Source: Megalopta genalis (Eukaryota > Arthropoda > Insecta > Hymenoptera > Halictidae). From it: a DNA stretch of 64,000 nucleotides. The position numbers and the translations under genes are program-made. The DNA lies in the NCBI RefSeq assembly GCF_051020955.1, contig NC_135020.1, forward strand, positions 1,105,001 to 1,169,000, given 5' to 3'. Shown piece by piece: positions 10,169 through 21,320 of this stretch; position 1 is the stretch's first letter; every line of letters starts with the position of its first letter. Under the pieces are notes generated by a model. That model saw nothing but the letters and a program-made list of their open reading frames with translations. It ran no database searches and was not told where the DNA came from.

Positions 10169-10240
10169 TTGTTCTCGTTGTTCTCGTTGTTCTCGTTGTT
10201 CTCGTTGTTCTCGTTGTTCTCGTTGTTCTCGTTGCTCTCG
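10169..10240. repeat. CpG run, local duplicate
   Basis: This copy of the eight-unit run at 9581 lies 588 bp downstream, together with its GCTGTTCTGG leader and the TTTTTG-TTG-ATC motif further left. The related region at 19.46-20.04 kb lacks this 0.58 kb duplicate but has three leader motifs instead of two. Confidence 0.85.
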
Positions 10241-10519
10241 TTGTTCTTGTTGTTCTTGTTGTTCTTGTTGTTCTTGTTGTTCTTGTTGTTCTTGTTGTTC
10301 TTGTTGTTCTTGTTGTTCTCGTTGTTCTCGTTGTTCTTGTTGTTCTTGTTGTTCTTGTTGTTCTTGTTGTTCTTGTTGTTCTTGTTGTTCTTGTTGTTCT
10401 TGTTGTTCTTGTTGATCTTGTTGTTCTTGTTGTTCTTGTTGTTCTTGTTGTTCTTGTTGTTCTTGTTGTTCCGGTTGTTCTTGTTGTTCTTGTTCTTGTT
10501 GTTCTTGCTGATCATGTTG

Positions 10520-10521
10520 TC
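10520..10521. other. Triplet phase break (-1), GTTGTCTTG type
   Basis: After GATCATG a TTC triplet has lost one T. The same lesion in the same context occurs at 20041, 30754 and 49806, so all four descend from one event spread by duplication. Confidence 0.85.
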
Positions 10522-11403
10522 TTGTTGTCCTTGTTGTTCTAGTTGTTCTTGTTGTTCTTGTTGTTGTTGTGCTAGTTGTTCTTGTTGTTGTTGTTCTGGT
10601 TGTTCTTGTTGTTCTTGTTGTTCCGGTTGTTCATGTTGTTGTTCTTGTTGTTGTTGTTGTTCTTATTTTTGTTGTCGTTGTTGTTGTTTTTCTTGCTGTT
10701 CTTGTTCTTGTTGTTCTTGTTGTTCTTGCTGGTCATGTTGTTCTTGTTGTTGTTATTGTTGTTGTTGTTCTTGTTGTTCTTGTTGTTCCTGTTGTTCTTG
10801 TTGTTCTTGTTGTTCTTGTTGTTCTTGTTGTTCTTGTTCTTGTTGTTCTTGTTTTTCTTGTTGTTCATGTTGCTGTTGTTCTTGTTGATCTTGTTGTACT
10901 TGTTCTTGTTGTTCTTGTTGATCTTGTTGTACTTGTTCTTGTTGATCTTGTTGTTGTTCTTGTTGTTCTTGTTGTACTTATTGTTCTTGTTGTTCTTGTT
11001 GTTCTTGTTGCTCTCGGCGTTGTTGTTCCCGTTGTTCTTGTTCTTGTTGTTTTTGTTGTTGTTGTTCCCGTTGTTCTTGTTCTTGTTGTTGTTGTTGTTG
11101 TTGTTCTTGTTGTCGTTGTTGTTGTTGTTGTTCTTGTTGGTCTTGTTGTTCTTGTTGTTCTTGTTGTTCTTGTTGTTCTTGTTGTTCTTGTTGTTCTTGT
11201 TGTTCTTGTTGTTCTTGTTATTGTTGTTCCGGTTGTTCTTGTTGTTCCGGTTGTTCATGTTGTTGTTCTTGTTGTTGTTGTTGTTCTTATTTTTGTTGTC
11301 GTTGTTGTTGTTTTTCTTGCTGTTCTTGTTCTTGTTGATCTTGTTGTTCTTGCTGGTCATGTTGTTCTTGTTGTTCTTGTTGTTGTTGTTGTTGTTGTTG
11401 TCC

Positions 11404-11772
11404 TTGTTGTTCTTGTTGTTCTTGTTGTTCTTGTTGTTCTTGTTGTTCTTGTTGTTCTTGTTGTTCTTGTTGTTCTTGTTGTTCTTGTTGTTCTTGTTGT
11501 TCTTGTTGTTCTTGTTGTTCTTGTTGTTCTTGTTGTTCTTGTTGTTCTTGTTGTTCTTGTTGTTCTTGTTGTTCTTGTTGTTCTTGTTGTTCTTGTTGTT
11601 CTTGTTGTTCTTGTTGTTCTTGTTGTTCTTGTTGTTCTTGTTGTTCTTGTTGTTCTTGTTGTTCTTGTTGTTCTTGTTGTTCTTGTTGTTCTTGTTGTTC
11701 TTGTTGTTCTTGTTGTTCTTGTTGTTCTTGTTGTTCTTGTTGTTCTTGTTGTTCTTGTTGTTCTTGTTGTTC
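11404..11772. repeat. Longest perfect nonamer run, 41 units
   Basis: TTGTTGTTC repeats 41 times without a single change over 369 bp, between a TCC triplet and an added TTG triplet. It is the most homogeneous stretch I find. The matching position in the 20-24 kb copy has 36 units (20916-21239), so the run length has changed since that duplication. Confidence 0.9.
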
Positions 11773-11802
11773 TTGTTGTTGTTCTTGTTGTTCTTGTTGT
11801 TC

Positions 11803-11853
<51 letters not shown>

Positions 11854-11997
11854 TTCTTCTTGTTCTTCTTGTTCTTGTTGTTCTTGTTGTTCATGTTGTT
11901 GTTGTTCTTGTTGTTCTTGGTGTTGTTGTTGTTGTTCTGGTTGTTGTTGTTGTTGTTCTTGCTATTCTTGTTGTTCTTGTTGTTGTTGATGTTGTTG

Positions 11998-12240
11998 TTG
12001 TTGTTGCTCTTGCTGTTCTTGTTGTTCTTGTTGTTCTTCTTGTTGTTCTTCTTCTTGTTGTTGTTGTTCTTGTTTATGTTATTCTTGTTGTTGTTGTTGT
12101 TCTTGTTGTTCCTGTTGTTGTTGTTGTTCTTGTTGTTCTTGTTGTTGTTGTTCATGTAGTTCTTCTTGTTGTTGTTCTTGCTGTTCTTGTTCTTGTTGTT
12201 CTTGTTGTCCTTGCTGTTCTTGTTGTTATTGTTGTTGATG
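11998..12240. repeat. TTTATG-TTATTC block, first copy
   Basis: The landmarks in order are GTTGATG, GCTCTTGCTG, a TTCTTGTTGTTCTTCTTC motif, TTTATGTTATTC near 12071, a GTTCATGTAG motif near 12152, and TTATTGTTGTTGATGTCC near 12226. Copies with the TTTATG motif lie near 14839 (head only from here), 21541, 59113 (partial), 59569, 63047 (partial) and 63565. The TTATTC triplets give TAA in the - strand Gln/Glu frame. Confidence 0.75.
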
Positions 12241-12540
12241 TCCTTGTTGTTCTTGTTGTTCTTGTTGTTCTTGTTGTTCTTGTTGTTCTTGTTGTTCTTG
12301 TTGTTCTTGTTGTTCTTGTTGTTCTTGTTGTTCTTGTTGATCTTGTTGTTCTTGTTGTTCTTGTTGTTAATGTTGTTCTTGTTGTTCTTGTTGTTCTTGT
12401 TGTTGTTGTTCTTGTTGTTCTTGCTGGTCATGTTGTTCTTGTTGTTCTTGTTGTTGTTGTTGTTGTTGTTGTCCTTGTTGTTCTTGTTGTTCTTGTTGTT
12501 CTTGTTGTTCTTGTTGTTGTTCTTGTTGTTCTTGTTGTTC

Positions 12541-12573
<33 letters not shown>

Positions 12574-13058
12574 TTCTTGTTGTTCTTGTTGTTCTTGTTG
12601 TTCTTGTTGTTGCTCTTGTTGTTCTTGTTGTTCTTGTTGTTGTTATTGTTGTTGTTGTTCTTGTTGTTCTTGTTGTTCTTGTTGTTCTCGTTGTTCTTGT
12701 TGTTCTTGTTGTTCTTGTTGTTCTTGTTGTTCTTGCTGTTGTTCTTGTTGTTGTTGTCCTTGTTGTTCTTGTTGTTGTTGTCCTTGTTGTTCTTGTTGAT
12801 CTTGTTGTTCTTGTTGCTCTTGTTGCTCTTGTTGTTGCTCTTGCTGTTCTTGTTGTTCTTGTTGTTGTTATTGTTGTTGTTGTCCTTGTTGTTCTTGTTG
12901 TTCTTGTTGTTCTTGTTGTTCTTGCTGTTCTTGTTGTTCTTGTTGTTCATGTTGTTCTTGTTGTTCTTGTTGTTCTTGTTGTTCTTGTTGTTCTTGTTGT
13001 TCTTGTTGTTCTTGTTGTTCTTGTTGTTCTTGTTGTTCTTGTTGTTCTTGTTGTTCTT

Positions 13059-13089
<31 letters not shown>

Positions 13090-13302
13090 TTCTTGTTTTT
13101 CTTGTTGTTCATGTTGCTGTTGTTCTTGTTGATCTTGTTGTACTTGTTCTTGTTGTTCTTGTTGATCTTGTTGTACTTGTTCTTGTTGTTCTTGTTGATC
13201 TTGTTGTACTTGTTCTTGTTGATCTTGTTGTTGTTCTTGTTGTTCTTGTTATTCTTGTTGTTCTTGTTGTTCTTGTTGTTGTTCTTGTTGTTCTTGTTGT
13301 TC

Positions 13303-13353
<51 letters not shown>

Positions 13354-13761
13354 TTCTTCTTGTTCTTCTTGTTCTTGTTGTTCTTATTGTTGTTGTTGTT
13401 GTTGTTGTTCTTGTTGTTCTTGTTGTTCTCGTTGTTCTTGTTGTTCTTGTTGTTCTTGTTGTTCTTGTTGTTCTTGCTGTTGTTCTTGTTGTTGTTGTCC
13501 TTGTTGTTCTTGTTGTTGTTGTCCTTGTTGTTCTTGTTGATCTTGTTGTTCTTGTTGCTCTTGTTGCTCTTGTTGTTCTTGTTGTTGATCTTGTTGTTCT
13601 TGTTTTTGTTGTTCTTGATGATGTTGTTCTTGTCGTTGTGGTTCTTGTTGTTCCTGTTGTTGTTGTTGTTCTTGTTGTTCTTGTTGTTGTTGTTCATGTG
13701 GTTCTTGTTGTTGTTGCTCTTGCTGTTCTTGTTCTTGTTGTCCTTGTTGTTCTTTCTGTTC

Positions 13762-13810
<49 letters not shown>

Positions 13811-13886
13811 CCTTGCCGTTCTTCTTGTTCTTGTTGTTCTTGTTGTTCTTGTTGTTCTTGTTGTTCTTGTTGTTCTTGTTGTTCTT

Positions 13887-13917
<31 letters not shown>

Positions 13918-13940
13918 TTCTTGTTGTTCTTGTTGTTCTT

Positions 13941-13971
<31 letters not shown>

Positions 13972-14039
13972 TTCTTGTTGTTATTGTTGTTCTTGTTGTT
14001 GTTCTTGTTGTTCTTGTTCTTGTTGTTCTTGTTGTTCTT

Positions 14040-14070
<31 letters not shown>

Positions 14071-14145
14071 TTCTTGTTGTTCTTGTTGTTCTTGTTGTTT
14101 TTGCTGTTCATGTTGTTCTTGTTGTTCTTCTTGTTGTTGTTCTAG
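12166..14145. repeat. 2.75-kb tandem unit, copy 1
   Basis: This stretch recurs immediately at 14935-16890 with an offset falling from 2769 to 2745. Shared landmarks are GTTAATG, GCTGGTCATG, CCGG, two GTCC-GTCC heads with GATC, a GTAC block, GATGATGTTG, TCG-TTG-TGG and the final junction motif. A further copy of the whole lies at 21633-23618, and a shortened one at about 24465-25889. Confidence 0.8.
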
Positions 14146-14150
14146 TTGTC
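14101..14150. repeat. Junction motif J around CTAG
   Basis: The motif is TTTTTGCTGTTCATG, then about 30 bp with TTCTTCTTG, then TTCTAGTTGTC. Full copies have their CTAG at 14142, 16887, 23615, 25886, 31437, 35062, 39362, 47348 and 57809; the last two have TTGCTTTTGCTG on the left. Partial copies lie at 2366, 30660, 34454, 38518, 49710 and 52697. It always marks the left edge of the same GTCC-rich head, so it looks like the start of a higher-order unit. Spacings run from 2.3 to 10.5 kb. Confidence 0.85.
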
Positions 14151-14511
14151 CTTGTTGTTGTTGTTGTCCTTGTTGTTCTTGTTGTTGTTGTCCTTGTTGT
14201 TCTTGTTGTGCTTGTTGTTCTTGTTGATCTTGTTGTGCTTGTTGCTCTTGTTGCTCTTGTTCTTCTTGTTGCTCTTGTTGTTCTTGTTGTTGTTCTTGTT
14301 GTTCTTGTTTTTGTTGTTCTTGTTGTTGTTGTTCTTGTCGTTGTGGTTCTTGTTGTTCCTGTTGTTGTTGTTGTTCTTGTTGTTCTTGTTGTTGTTGTTC
14401 ATGTGGTTCTTGTTGTTGTTGCTCCTGCTGTTCTTGTTCTTGTTGTCCTTGTTGTTCTTTCTGCTCTTGTTGTTCTTGTTGTTGTTGTTGTTCTTGCTGT
14501 TCTTGTTGTAG
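14146..14511. repeat. GTCC/TCG-TTG-TGG head unit after the junction
   Basis: About 366 bp follow each junction in nearly the same form: two GTCC pairs, GTGC, GATC, two CTC, TTCTTC, TTTTTG, the TCG-TTG-TGG block, and a TTCTTTCTGCTC tail that ends at a TAG triplet. Copies lie at 16891-17256, 23619-23984 and 25890-26255, and variants at 2370-2648, 47352-47708, 57813-58178 and about 61770-62096. Copies at 14.1, 16.9 and 23.6 kb share GCTCCTGCTG where 25.9 kb and the later ones have GCTCTTGCTG. Confidence 0.82.
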
Positions 14512-14670
14512 TTGTTGTTTTTGTTGATCTTGTTGTTCTTGTTGTTCTTGTTGTTGTTCTTGTTGTTGTTGTTGTTCTTGCTGTTCTTGTTGTAGTTGTA
14601 GTTGTCGTCCTTGTTATTGTTGTAGTTCTTGTTGTTCTTGTTGTTCTTGTTCTTGTTGTTCTTGTTGTTC

Positions 14671-14721
<51 letters not shown>

Positions 14722-14934
14722 TTCTTCTTGTTCTTCTTGTTCTTGTTGTTCTTGTTGTTGTTATTGTTGTTGTTGTTCTTGTTGTTCTTGTTGTTCTTGT
14801 TGTTCTTGTTGTTGTTCTTCTTCTTGTTGTTGTTGTTCTTGTTTATGTTATTCTTGTTGTTGTTGTTGTTCTTGTTGTTCCTGTTGTTGTTGTTGTTCTT
14901 GTTGTTCTTGTTGTTGTTGTTCATGTAGTTCTTC

Positions 14935-15258
14935 TTGTTGTTGTTCTTGCTGTTCTTGTTCTTGTTGTTCTTGTTGTCCTTGCTGTTCTTGTTGTTCTTG
15001 TTGTTCTTGTTGTTCTTGTTGTTCTTGTTGTTCTTGTTGATCTTGTTGTTCTTGTTGTTCTTGTTGTTCTTGTTGTTAATGTTGTTCTTGTTGTTCTTGT
15101 TGTTCTTGTTGTTGTTGTTCTTGTTGTTCTTGCTGGTCATGTTGTTCTTGTTGTTCTTGTTGTTGTTGTTGTTGTTGTTGTCCTTGTTGTTCTTGTTGTT
15201 CTTGTTGTTCTTGTTGTTCTTGTTGTTCTTGTTGTTGTTCTTGTTGTTCTTGTTGTTC

Positions 15259-15291
<33 letters not shown>

Positions 15292-15794
15292 TTCTTGTTG
15301 TTCTTGTTGTTCTTGTTGTTCTTGTTGTTGCTCTTGTTGTTCTTGTTGTTCTTGTTGTTGTTATTGTTGTTGTTGTTCTTGTTGTTCTTGTTGTTCTTGT
15401 TGTTCTCGTTGTTCTTGTTGTTCTTGTTGTTCTTGTTGTTCTTGTTGTTCTTGCTGTTGTTCTTGTTGTTGTTGTCCTTGTTGTTCTTGTTGTTGTTGTC
15501 CTTGTTGTTCTTGTTGATCTTGTTGTTCTTGTTGCTCTTGTTGCTCTTGTTGTTGCTCTTGCTGTTCTTGTTGTTCTTGTTGTTGTTATTGTTGTTGTTG
15601 TCCTTGTTGTTCTTGTTGTTCTTGTTGTTCTTGTTGTTCTTGCTGTTCTTGTTGTTCTTGTTGTTCATGTTGTTCTTGTTGTTCTTGTTGTTCTTGTTGT
15701 TCTTGTTGTTCTTGTTGTTCTTGTTGTTCTTGTTGTTCTTGTTGTTCTTGTTGTTCTTGTTGTTCTTGTTGTTCTTGTTGTTCTTGTTGTTCTT

Positions 15795-15825
<31 letters not shown>

Positions 15826-16038
15826 TTCTTGTTTTTCTTGTTGTTCATGTTGCTGTTGTTCTTGTTGATCTTGTTGTACTTGTTCTTGTTGTTCTTGTTG
15901 ATCTTGTTGTACTTGTTCTTGTTGTTCTTGTTGATCTTGTTGTACTTGTTCTTGTTGATCTTGTTGTTGTTCTTGTTGTTCTTGTTATTCTTGTTGTTCT
16001 TGTTGTTCTTGTTGTTGTTCTTGTTGTTCTTGTTGTTC

Positions 16039-16089
<51 letters not shown>

Positions 16090-16280
16090 TTCTTCTTGTT
16101 CTTCTTGTTCTTGTTGTTCTTATTGTTGTTGTTGTTGTTGTTGTTCTTGTTGTTCTTGTTGTTCTCGTTGTTCTTGTTGTTCTTGTTGTTCTTGTTGTTC
16201 TTGTTGTTCTTGCTGTTGTTCTTGTTGTTGTTGTCCTTGTTGTTCTTGTTGTTGTTGTCCTTGTTGTTCTTGTTGATCTT

Positions 16281-16311
<31 letters not shown>

Positions 16312-16488
16312 TTGATCTTGTTGTTCTTGTTTTTGTTGTTCTTGATGATGTTGTTCTTGTCGTTGTGGTTCTTGTTGTTCCTGTTGTTGTTGTTGTTGTT
16401 GTTGTTCTTGTTGTTGTTGTTCATGTGGTTCTTGTTGTTGTTGCTCTTGCTGTTCTTGTTCTTGTTGTCCTTGTTGTTCTTTCTGTTC

Positions 16489-16528
<40 letters not shown>

Positions 16529-16613
16529 CCTTGCCGTTCTTCTTGTTCTTGTTGTTCTTGTTGTTCTTGTTGTTCTTGTTGTTCTTGTTGTTCTTGTTGT
16601 TCTTGTTGTTCTT

Positions 16614-16644
<31 letters not shown>

Positions 16645-16667
16645 TTCTTGTTGTTCTTGTTGTTCTT

Positions 16668-16698
<31 letters not shown>

Positions 16699-16784
16699 TT
16701 CTTGTTGTTCTTGTTGTTCTTGTTGTTATTGTTGTTCTTGTTGTTGTTCTTGTTGTTCTTGTTCTTGTTGTTCTTGTTGTTCTT

Positions 16785-16815
<31 letters not shown>

Positions 16816-16890
16816 TTCTTGTTGTTCTTGTTGTTCTTGTTGTTTTTGCTGTTCATGTTGTTCTTGTTGTTCTTCTTGTTGTTGTTCTAG
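14935..16890. repeat. 2.75-kb tandem unit, copy 2
   Basis: This tandem partner of 12166-14145 ends at the same junction motif (CTAG at 16887). It differs from copy 1 by gains and losses of whole triplets or nonamers, for example one nonamer less in the GATC-CTC stretch near 16290 and one more near 15220. Confidence 0.8.
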
Positions 16891-17415
16891 TTGTCCTTGT
16901 TGTTGTTGTTGTCCTTGTTGTTCTTGTTGTTGTTGTCCTTGTTGTTCTTGTTGTGCTTGTTGTTCTTGTTGATCTTGTTGTGCTTGTTGCTCTTGTTGCT
17001 CTTGTTCTTCTTGTTGCTCTTGTTGTTCTTGTTGTTGTTCTTGTTGTTCTTGTTTTTGTTGTTCTTGTTGTTGTTGTTCTTGTCGTTGTGGTTCTTGTTG
17101 TTCCTGTTGTTGTTGTTGTTCTTGTTGTTCTTGTTGTTGTTGTTCATGTGGTTCTTGTTGTTGTTGCTCCTGCTGTTCTTGTTCTTGTTGTCCTTGTTGT
17201 TCTTTCTGCTCTTGTTGTTCTTGTTGTTGTTGTTGTTCTTGCTGTTCTTGTTGTAGTTGTTGTTTTTGTTGATCTTGTTGTTCTTGTTGTTCTTGTTGTT
17301 GTTCTTGTTGTTGTTGTTGTTCTTGCTGTTCTTGTTGTAGTTGTAGTTGTCGTCCTTGTTATTGTTGTAGTTCTTGTTGTTCTTGTTGTTCTTGTTCTTG
17401 TTGTTCTTGTTGTTC

Positions 17416-17466
<51 letters not shown>

Positions 17467-17523
17467 TTCTTCTTGTTCTTCTTGTTCTTGCTGTTCTTGT
17501 TGTTGTTATTGTTGTTGTTGTTC

Positions 17524-17730
17524 TTGTTGTTCTTGTTGTTCTTGTTGTTCTTGTTGTTCTTGTTGTTCTTGTTGTTCTTGTTGTTCTTGTTGTTCTTGTT
17601 GTTCTTGTTGTTCTTGTTGTTCTTGTTGTTCTTGTTGTTCTTGTTGTTCTTGTTGTTCTTGTTGTTCTTGTTGTTCTTGTTGTTCTTGTTGTTCTTGTTG
17701 TTCTTGTTGTTCTTGTTGTTCTTGTTGTTC
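17524..17730. repeat. Perfect nonamer run, 23 units
   Basis: This 207-bp run ends at a GTTAATG motif. Runs of exactly the same length lie in the equivalent place at 24252-24458 and 26541-26747, right of the same head unit, so these three units share a recent origin. Confidence 0.85.
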
Positions 17731-17884
17731 TTGTTGTTAATGTTGTTCTTGTTGTTCTTGTTGTTGTTGTTCTTGTTGTTCTTGCTGGTCATGTTGTTCT
17801 TGTTGTTCTTGTTGTTGTTGTTGTTGTTGTTGTCCTTGTTGTTCTTGTTGTTCTTGTTGTTCTTGTTGTTCTTGTTGTTCTTGT

Positions 17885-18125
17885 TGTTGTTGTTGTTCTT
17901 GCTGTTCTTGTTGCTCTTGTTGTTCTTGTTGTTCTTGTTGTTCTTGTCGTTCCTGTTGTTGTTGTTGTTCTTGTTGTTCTTGTTGTTGTTGTTCTCGTTT
18001 TTGTTGTTCTTCTTCTTGTTGTTGTTGTTCTTGCTGTTCTTGTTCTTGTTGCTCTTGTTGTTCTTGATGTTCTTGTTGTTGTTGTTGTTGCTGTTGTTGT
18101 TGTTGTTGTTGTCCTTGTTGTTCTT

Positions 18126-18156
<31 letters not shown>

Positions 18157-18347
18157 TTCTTGTTGTTCTTGTTGTTCTTGTTGTTCTTGTTGTTCTTGTT
18201 GTTCTTGTTGTTCTTGTTGTTCTTGTTGTTCTTGCTGTTCTTGTTCTTGTTGTTCTTGTTGTTCTTGTTGTTCTTGTTGTTCTTGTTGTTCTTGTTGTTC
18301 TTGTTGTTCTTGTTGTTCTTGTTGTTCTTGTTGTTCTTGTTGTTCTT

Positions 18348-18378
<31 letters not shown>

Positions 18379-20085
18379 TTCTTGTTTTTCTTGTTGTTCA
18401 TGTTGCTGTTGATCTTGTTGTACTTGTTCTTGTTGTTCTTGTTGATCTTGTTGTACTTGTTCTTGTTGATCTTGTTGTACTTGTTCTTGTTGTTCTTGTT
18501 GATCTTGTTGTACTTGTTCTTGTTGATCTTGTTGTTGTTCTTGTTGTTCTTGTTGTTCTTGTTGTTCTTGTTGTTCTTGTTGTTGTTCTTGTTGTTCTTG
18601 TTGTTCTTGTTCTTGTTGTTCTTGTTGTTCCGGTTGTTCTTGTTGCTCTTGTTGTTCGTGTTGCTCTTGTTGTTCTTGTTGTTCTTCTTGTTCTTCTTGT
18701 TCTTGTTGTTCTTGTTGTTGTTATTGTTGTTGTTGTTCTTGTTGTTCTTGTTGTTCTTGTTGCACTTGTTGTTCTTGTTGTTCTTGTTGTTCTTGTTGTT
18801 CTTGTTGTTCTTGTTGCTCTTGTTGCTCTTGTTGCTCTTGTTGCTCTTGTTGCTCTTGTTGCTGTTGTTGTTCTTGTTGTTCTGGTTGTTGATGTTCTTG
18901 TTGTTCATGTTTTTGTTGTTCTTTTTGTTCTTGTTGATGTTGTTGTTGTTGTTCCTGTTGTTCTTGTTGTTCTTGTTGTTCTTGTCGTTCCTGTTGTTCT
19001 TGTTGTTCTTGTTGTTCTTGTTGTCCTTGTTGTTCTTGTTGTTCTTGTTGTTCTTGTTGTTGTTGTTGTTGTTGTTGTTCTTGTTGTTGTTCGTGTTGTT
19101 CTTGTTGTTGTTCTTGTTTTTGTTGTTCTTGTTGTTGTTGTTGTTCTTCCTGTTCTTGTTCTTGTTGTTCTTGTTGTTCTTGTTGTTCTTGTTGTTCTTG
19201 CTGCTCTTTCTGTTCATGTTGTTCTTGTTGTTCTTGTTGTTGTTGTTGTTGTCCTTGTTGTTCTTGTTGTTCTTGTTGTTCTTGTTGATCTTGTTGTTCT
19301 TGCTGTTCTTGTTGTTCTTGTTGTTGTTGCTGTTCTTGCTGTTCTTGTTGTAGTTGTTGTTTTTGTTGATCTTGTTGTTCTTGTTGTTCTTGTTGTTGTT
19401 CTTGTTGTTGTTGTTGTTCTTGTTGTAGTTGTAGTTGTTGTCCTTGTTATTGTTGTAGTTCTTGTTGTTCTTGTTGTTCTTGTTGTTCTTGTTGTTCTTG
19501 TTGTTCTTGTTGTTCTTGTTGTTCTTGTTGTTTTTGTTGATCTTGTTGTTCTTGTTGTTCTTGTTGTTCTTGTTGTTCTTCTTGCTGTTCTGGTTGTTCT
19601 TGTTGTTCTTGTTGTTCTTCTTGCTGTTCTGGTTGTTCTTGTTGTTCTTGTTGTTCTTCTTGCTGTTCTGGTTGTTCTTGTTGTTCTTGTTATTCTTGTT
19701 GTTCTCGTTGTTCTCGTTGTTCTCGTTGTTCTCGTTGTTCTCGTTGTTCTCGTTGTTCTCGTTGCTCTCGTTGTTCTTGTTGTTCTTGTTGTTCTTGTTG
19801 TTCTTGTTGTTCTTGTTGTTCTTGTTGTTCTTGTTGTTCTTGTTGTTCTCGTTGTTCTCGTTGTTCTTGTTGTTCTTGTTGTTCTTGTTGTTCTTGTTGT
19901 TCTTGTTGTTCTTGTTGTTCTTGTTGTTCTTGTTGTTCTTGTTGATCTTGTTGTTCTTGTTGTTCTTGTTGTTCTTGTTGTTCTTGTTGTTCCGGTTGTT
20001 CTTGTTGTTCTTGTTCTTGTTGTTCTTGCTGATCATGTTGTCTTGTTGTCCTTGTTGTTCTAGTTGTTCTTGTTGTTCTTGTTGT
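17885..20085. repeat. About 10-kb-period duplication, copy 2
   Basis: This is the partner of 7800-10560, in the same order but without the second GTAC/CpG subunit. It ends with the same one-base loss (20041) that ends copy 1 (10520), so that loss predates the duplication. Confidence 0.8.
20041..20042. other. Triplet phase break (-1), duplicate of the 10520 break
   Basis: The same lost T after GATCATG as at 10520, in the same flanking sequence, shows that it was carried by the duplication. Confidence 0.85.
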
Positions 20086-20089
20086 TGTT

Positions 20090-21269
20090 GTGCTAGTTGT
20101 TCTTGTTGTTGTTGTTCTGGTTGTTCTTGTTGTTCTTGTTGTTCCGGTTGTTCATGTTGTTGTTCTTGTTGTTGTTGTTGTTCTTATTTTTGTTGTCGTT
20201 GTTGTTGTTTTTCTTGCTGTTCTTGTTCTTGTTGTTCTTGTTGTTCTTGCTGGTCATGTTGTTCTTGTTGTTGTTATTGTTGTTGTTGTTCTTGTTGTTC
20301 TTGTTGTTCTTGTTGTTCCTGTTGTTCTTGTTGTTCTTGTTGTTCTTGTTGTTCTTGTTCTTGTTGTTCTTGTTTTTCTTGTTGTTCATGTTGCTGTTGT
20401 TCTTGTTGATCTTGTTGTACTTGTTCTTGTTGTTCTTGTTGATCTTGTTGTACTTGTTCTTGTTGATCTTGTTGTTGTTCTTGTTGTTCTTGTTGTACTT
20501 ATTGTTCTTGTTGTTCTTGTTGTTCTTGTTGCTCTCGTCGTTGTTGTTCCCGTTGTTCTTGTTCTTGTTGTTTTTGTTGTTGTTGTTCCCGTTGTTCTTG
20601 TTCTTGTTGTTGTTGTTGTTGTTGTTCTTGTTGTCGTTGTTGTTGTTGTTGTTCTTGTTGGTCTTGTTGTTCTTGTTGTTCTTGTTGTTCTTGTTGTTCT
20701 TGTTGTTCTTGTTGTTCTTGTTGTTCTTGTTGTTGTTGTTCCGGTTGTTCTTGTTGTTCCGGTTGTTCATGTTGTTGTTCTTGTTGTTGTTGTTGTTCTT
20801 ATTTTTGTTGTCGTTGTTGTTGTTTTTCTTGCTGTTCTTGTTCTTGTTGATCTTGTTGTTCTTGCTGGTCATGTTGTTCTTGTTGTTCTTGTTGTTGTTG
20901 TTGTTGTTGTTGTCCTTGTTGTTCTTGTTGTTCTTGTTGTTCTTGTTGTTCTTGTTGTTCTTGTTGTTCTTGTTGTTCTTGTTGTTCTTGTTGTTCTTGT
21001 TGTTCTTGTTGTTCTTGTTGTTCTTGTTGTTCTTGTTGTTCTTGTTGTTCTTGTTGTTCTTGTTGTTCTTGTTGTTCTTGTTGTTCTTGTTGTTCTTGTT
21101 GTTCTTGTTGTTCTTGTTGTTCTTGTTGTTCTTGTTGTTCTTGTTGTTCTTGTTGTTCTTGTTGTTCTTGTTGTTCTTGTTGTTCTTGTTGTTCTTGTTG
21201 TTCTTGTTGTTCTTGTTGTTCTTGTTGTTCTTGTTGTTCTTGTTGTTGTTCTTGTTGTTCTTGTTGTTC

Positions 21270-21320
<51 letters not shown>

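Larger units (their letters stand above)
6709..10519. repeat. Phase segment II
   Basis: A one-base loss at 6708 (TTG to TG) shifts the triplet phase by -1, and the new phase holds to 10520. The segment starts with sequence like the end of segment I (CTAG at 6754, TTGTTCTCG units, TGATGTTG block). It then has a GCTC/CGTTTTTG-rich part near 7.8-8.0 kb, two GTAC-bearing blocks and two eight-unit CpG runs. Its last 2.7 kb recurs near 17.9-20.1 kb. Confidence 0.75.
7800..10560. repeat. About 10-kb-period duplication, copy 1
   Basis: The order of variant blocks here (TCG-TTC-CTG near 7855, CTCGTTTTTG near 7908, GTAC block, GCAC near 8665, TGATGTTG, GCTGCTC near 9105, TAG triplets near 9253 and 9331-9340, CpG run, GATCATG at the end) recurs at 17885-20085. 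The offset is 10,088 at the left, 10,097-10,115 in the middle and 9,521 at the right, because about 0.58 kb is missing in the second copy. Confidence 0.8.
10569..14900. repeat. 9.5-kb-period duplication, copy 1
   Basis: The stretch recurs at 20090-24370 with offsets of 9521 at the left and 9467-9473 at the right. Landmarks shared are the CCGG and TTATTTTTGTTGTCG motifs, GTAC blocks, the long perfect run, the TTTATG block, the junction motif and the head unit. The right edge is where the second copy changes into a 23-unit perfect run. Confidence 0.8.
10521..20040. repeat. Phase segment III
   Basis: The triplet phase is constant for 9.5 kb. The segment contains an about 3.6 kb unit (10.57-14.14 kb), a 2.75 kb unit that repeats its right half (14.14-16.89 kb), and a third unit (16.89-20.04 kb) that starts like the second and then switches, near 17.88 kb, to the sequence type of 7.8-10.5 kb. 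In the - strand Gln/Glu frame TAA and TAG are frequent here, for example at the TTATTTTTG, GTTATTC, GCTATTC and GTTAATG motifs. Confidence 0.75.

Noticed and set aside
10572..14111. Asn/Lys-rich open frames on the - strand (up to about 1,180 codons) that start at ATG and stop at TAG
   Set aside because: The codons are AAC and AAG. The usual one-step route to a stop is CTTG to CTAG, so these frames simply run between CTAG sites, and the ATG comes from the common CATG variant. Their ends coincide with repeat-unit edges, not with gene signals. Asn-rich proteins exist in some protists, so the chance is not zero, but nothing here supports it.
14101..14150. Junction motif as a transposon end or attachment site
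   Set aside because: There is no terminal inverted repeat, target-site duplication or transposase frame, and the flanks are the same nonamer. It is better described as a repeat-unit boundary.
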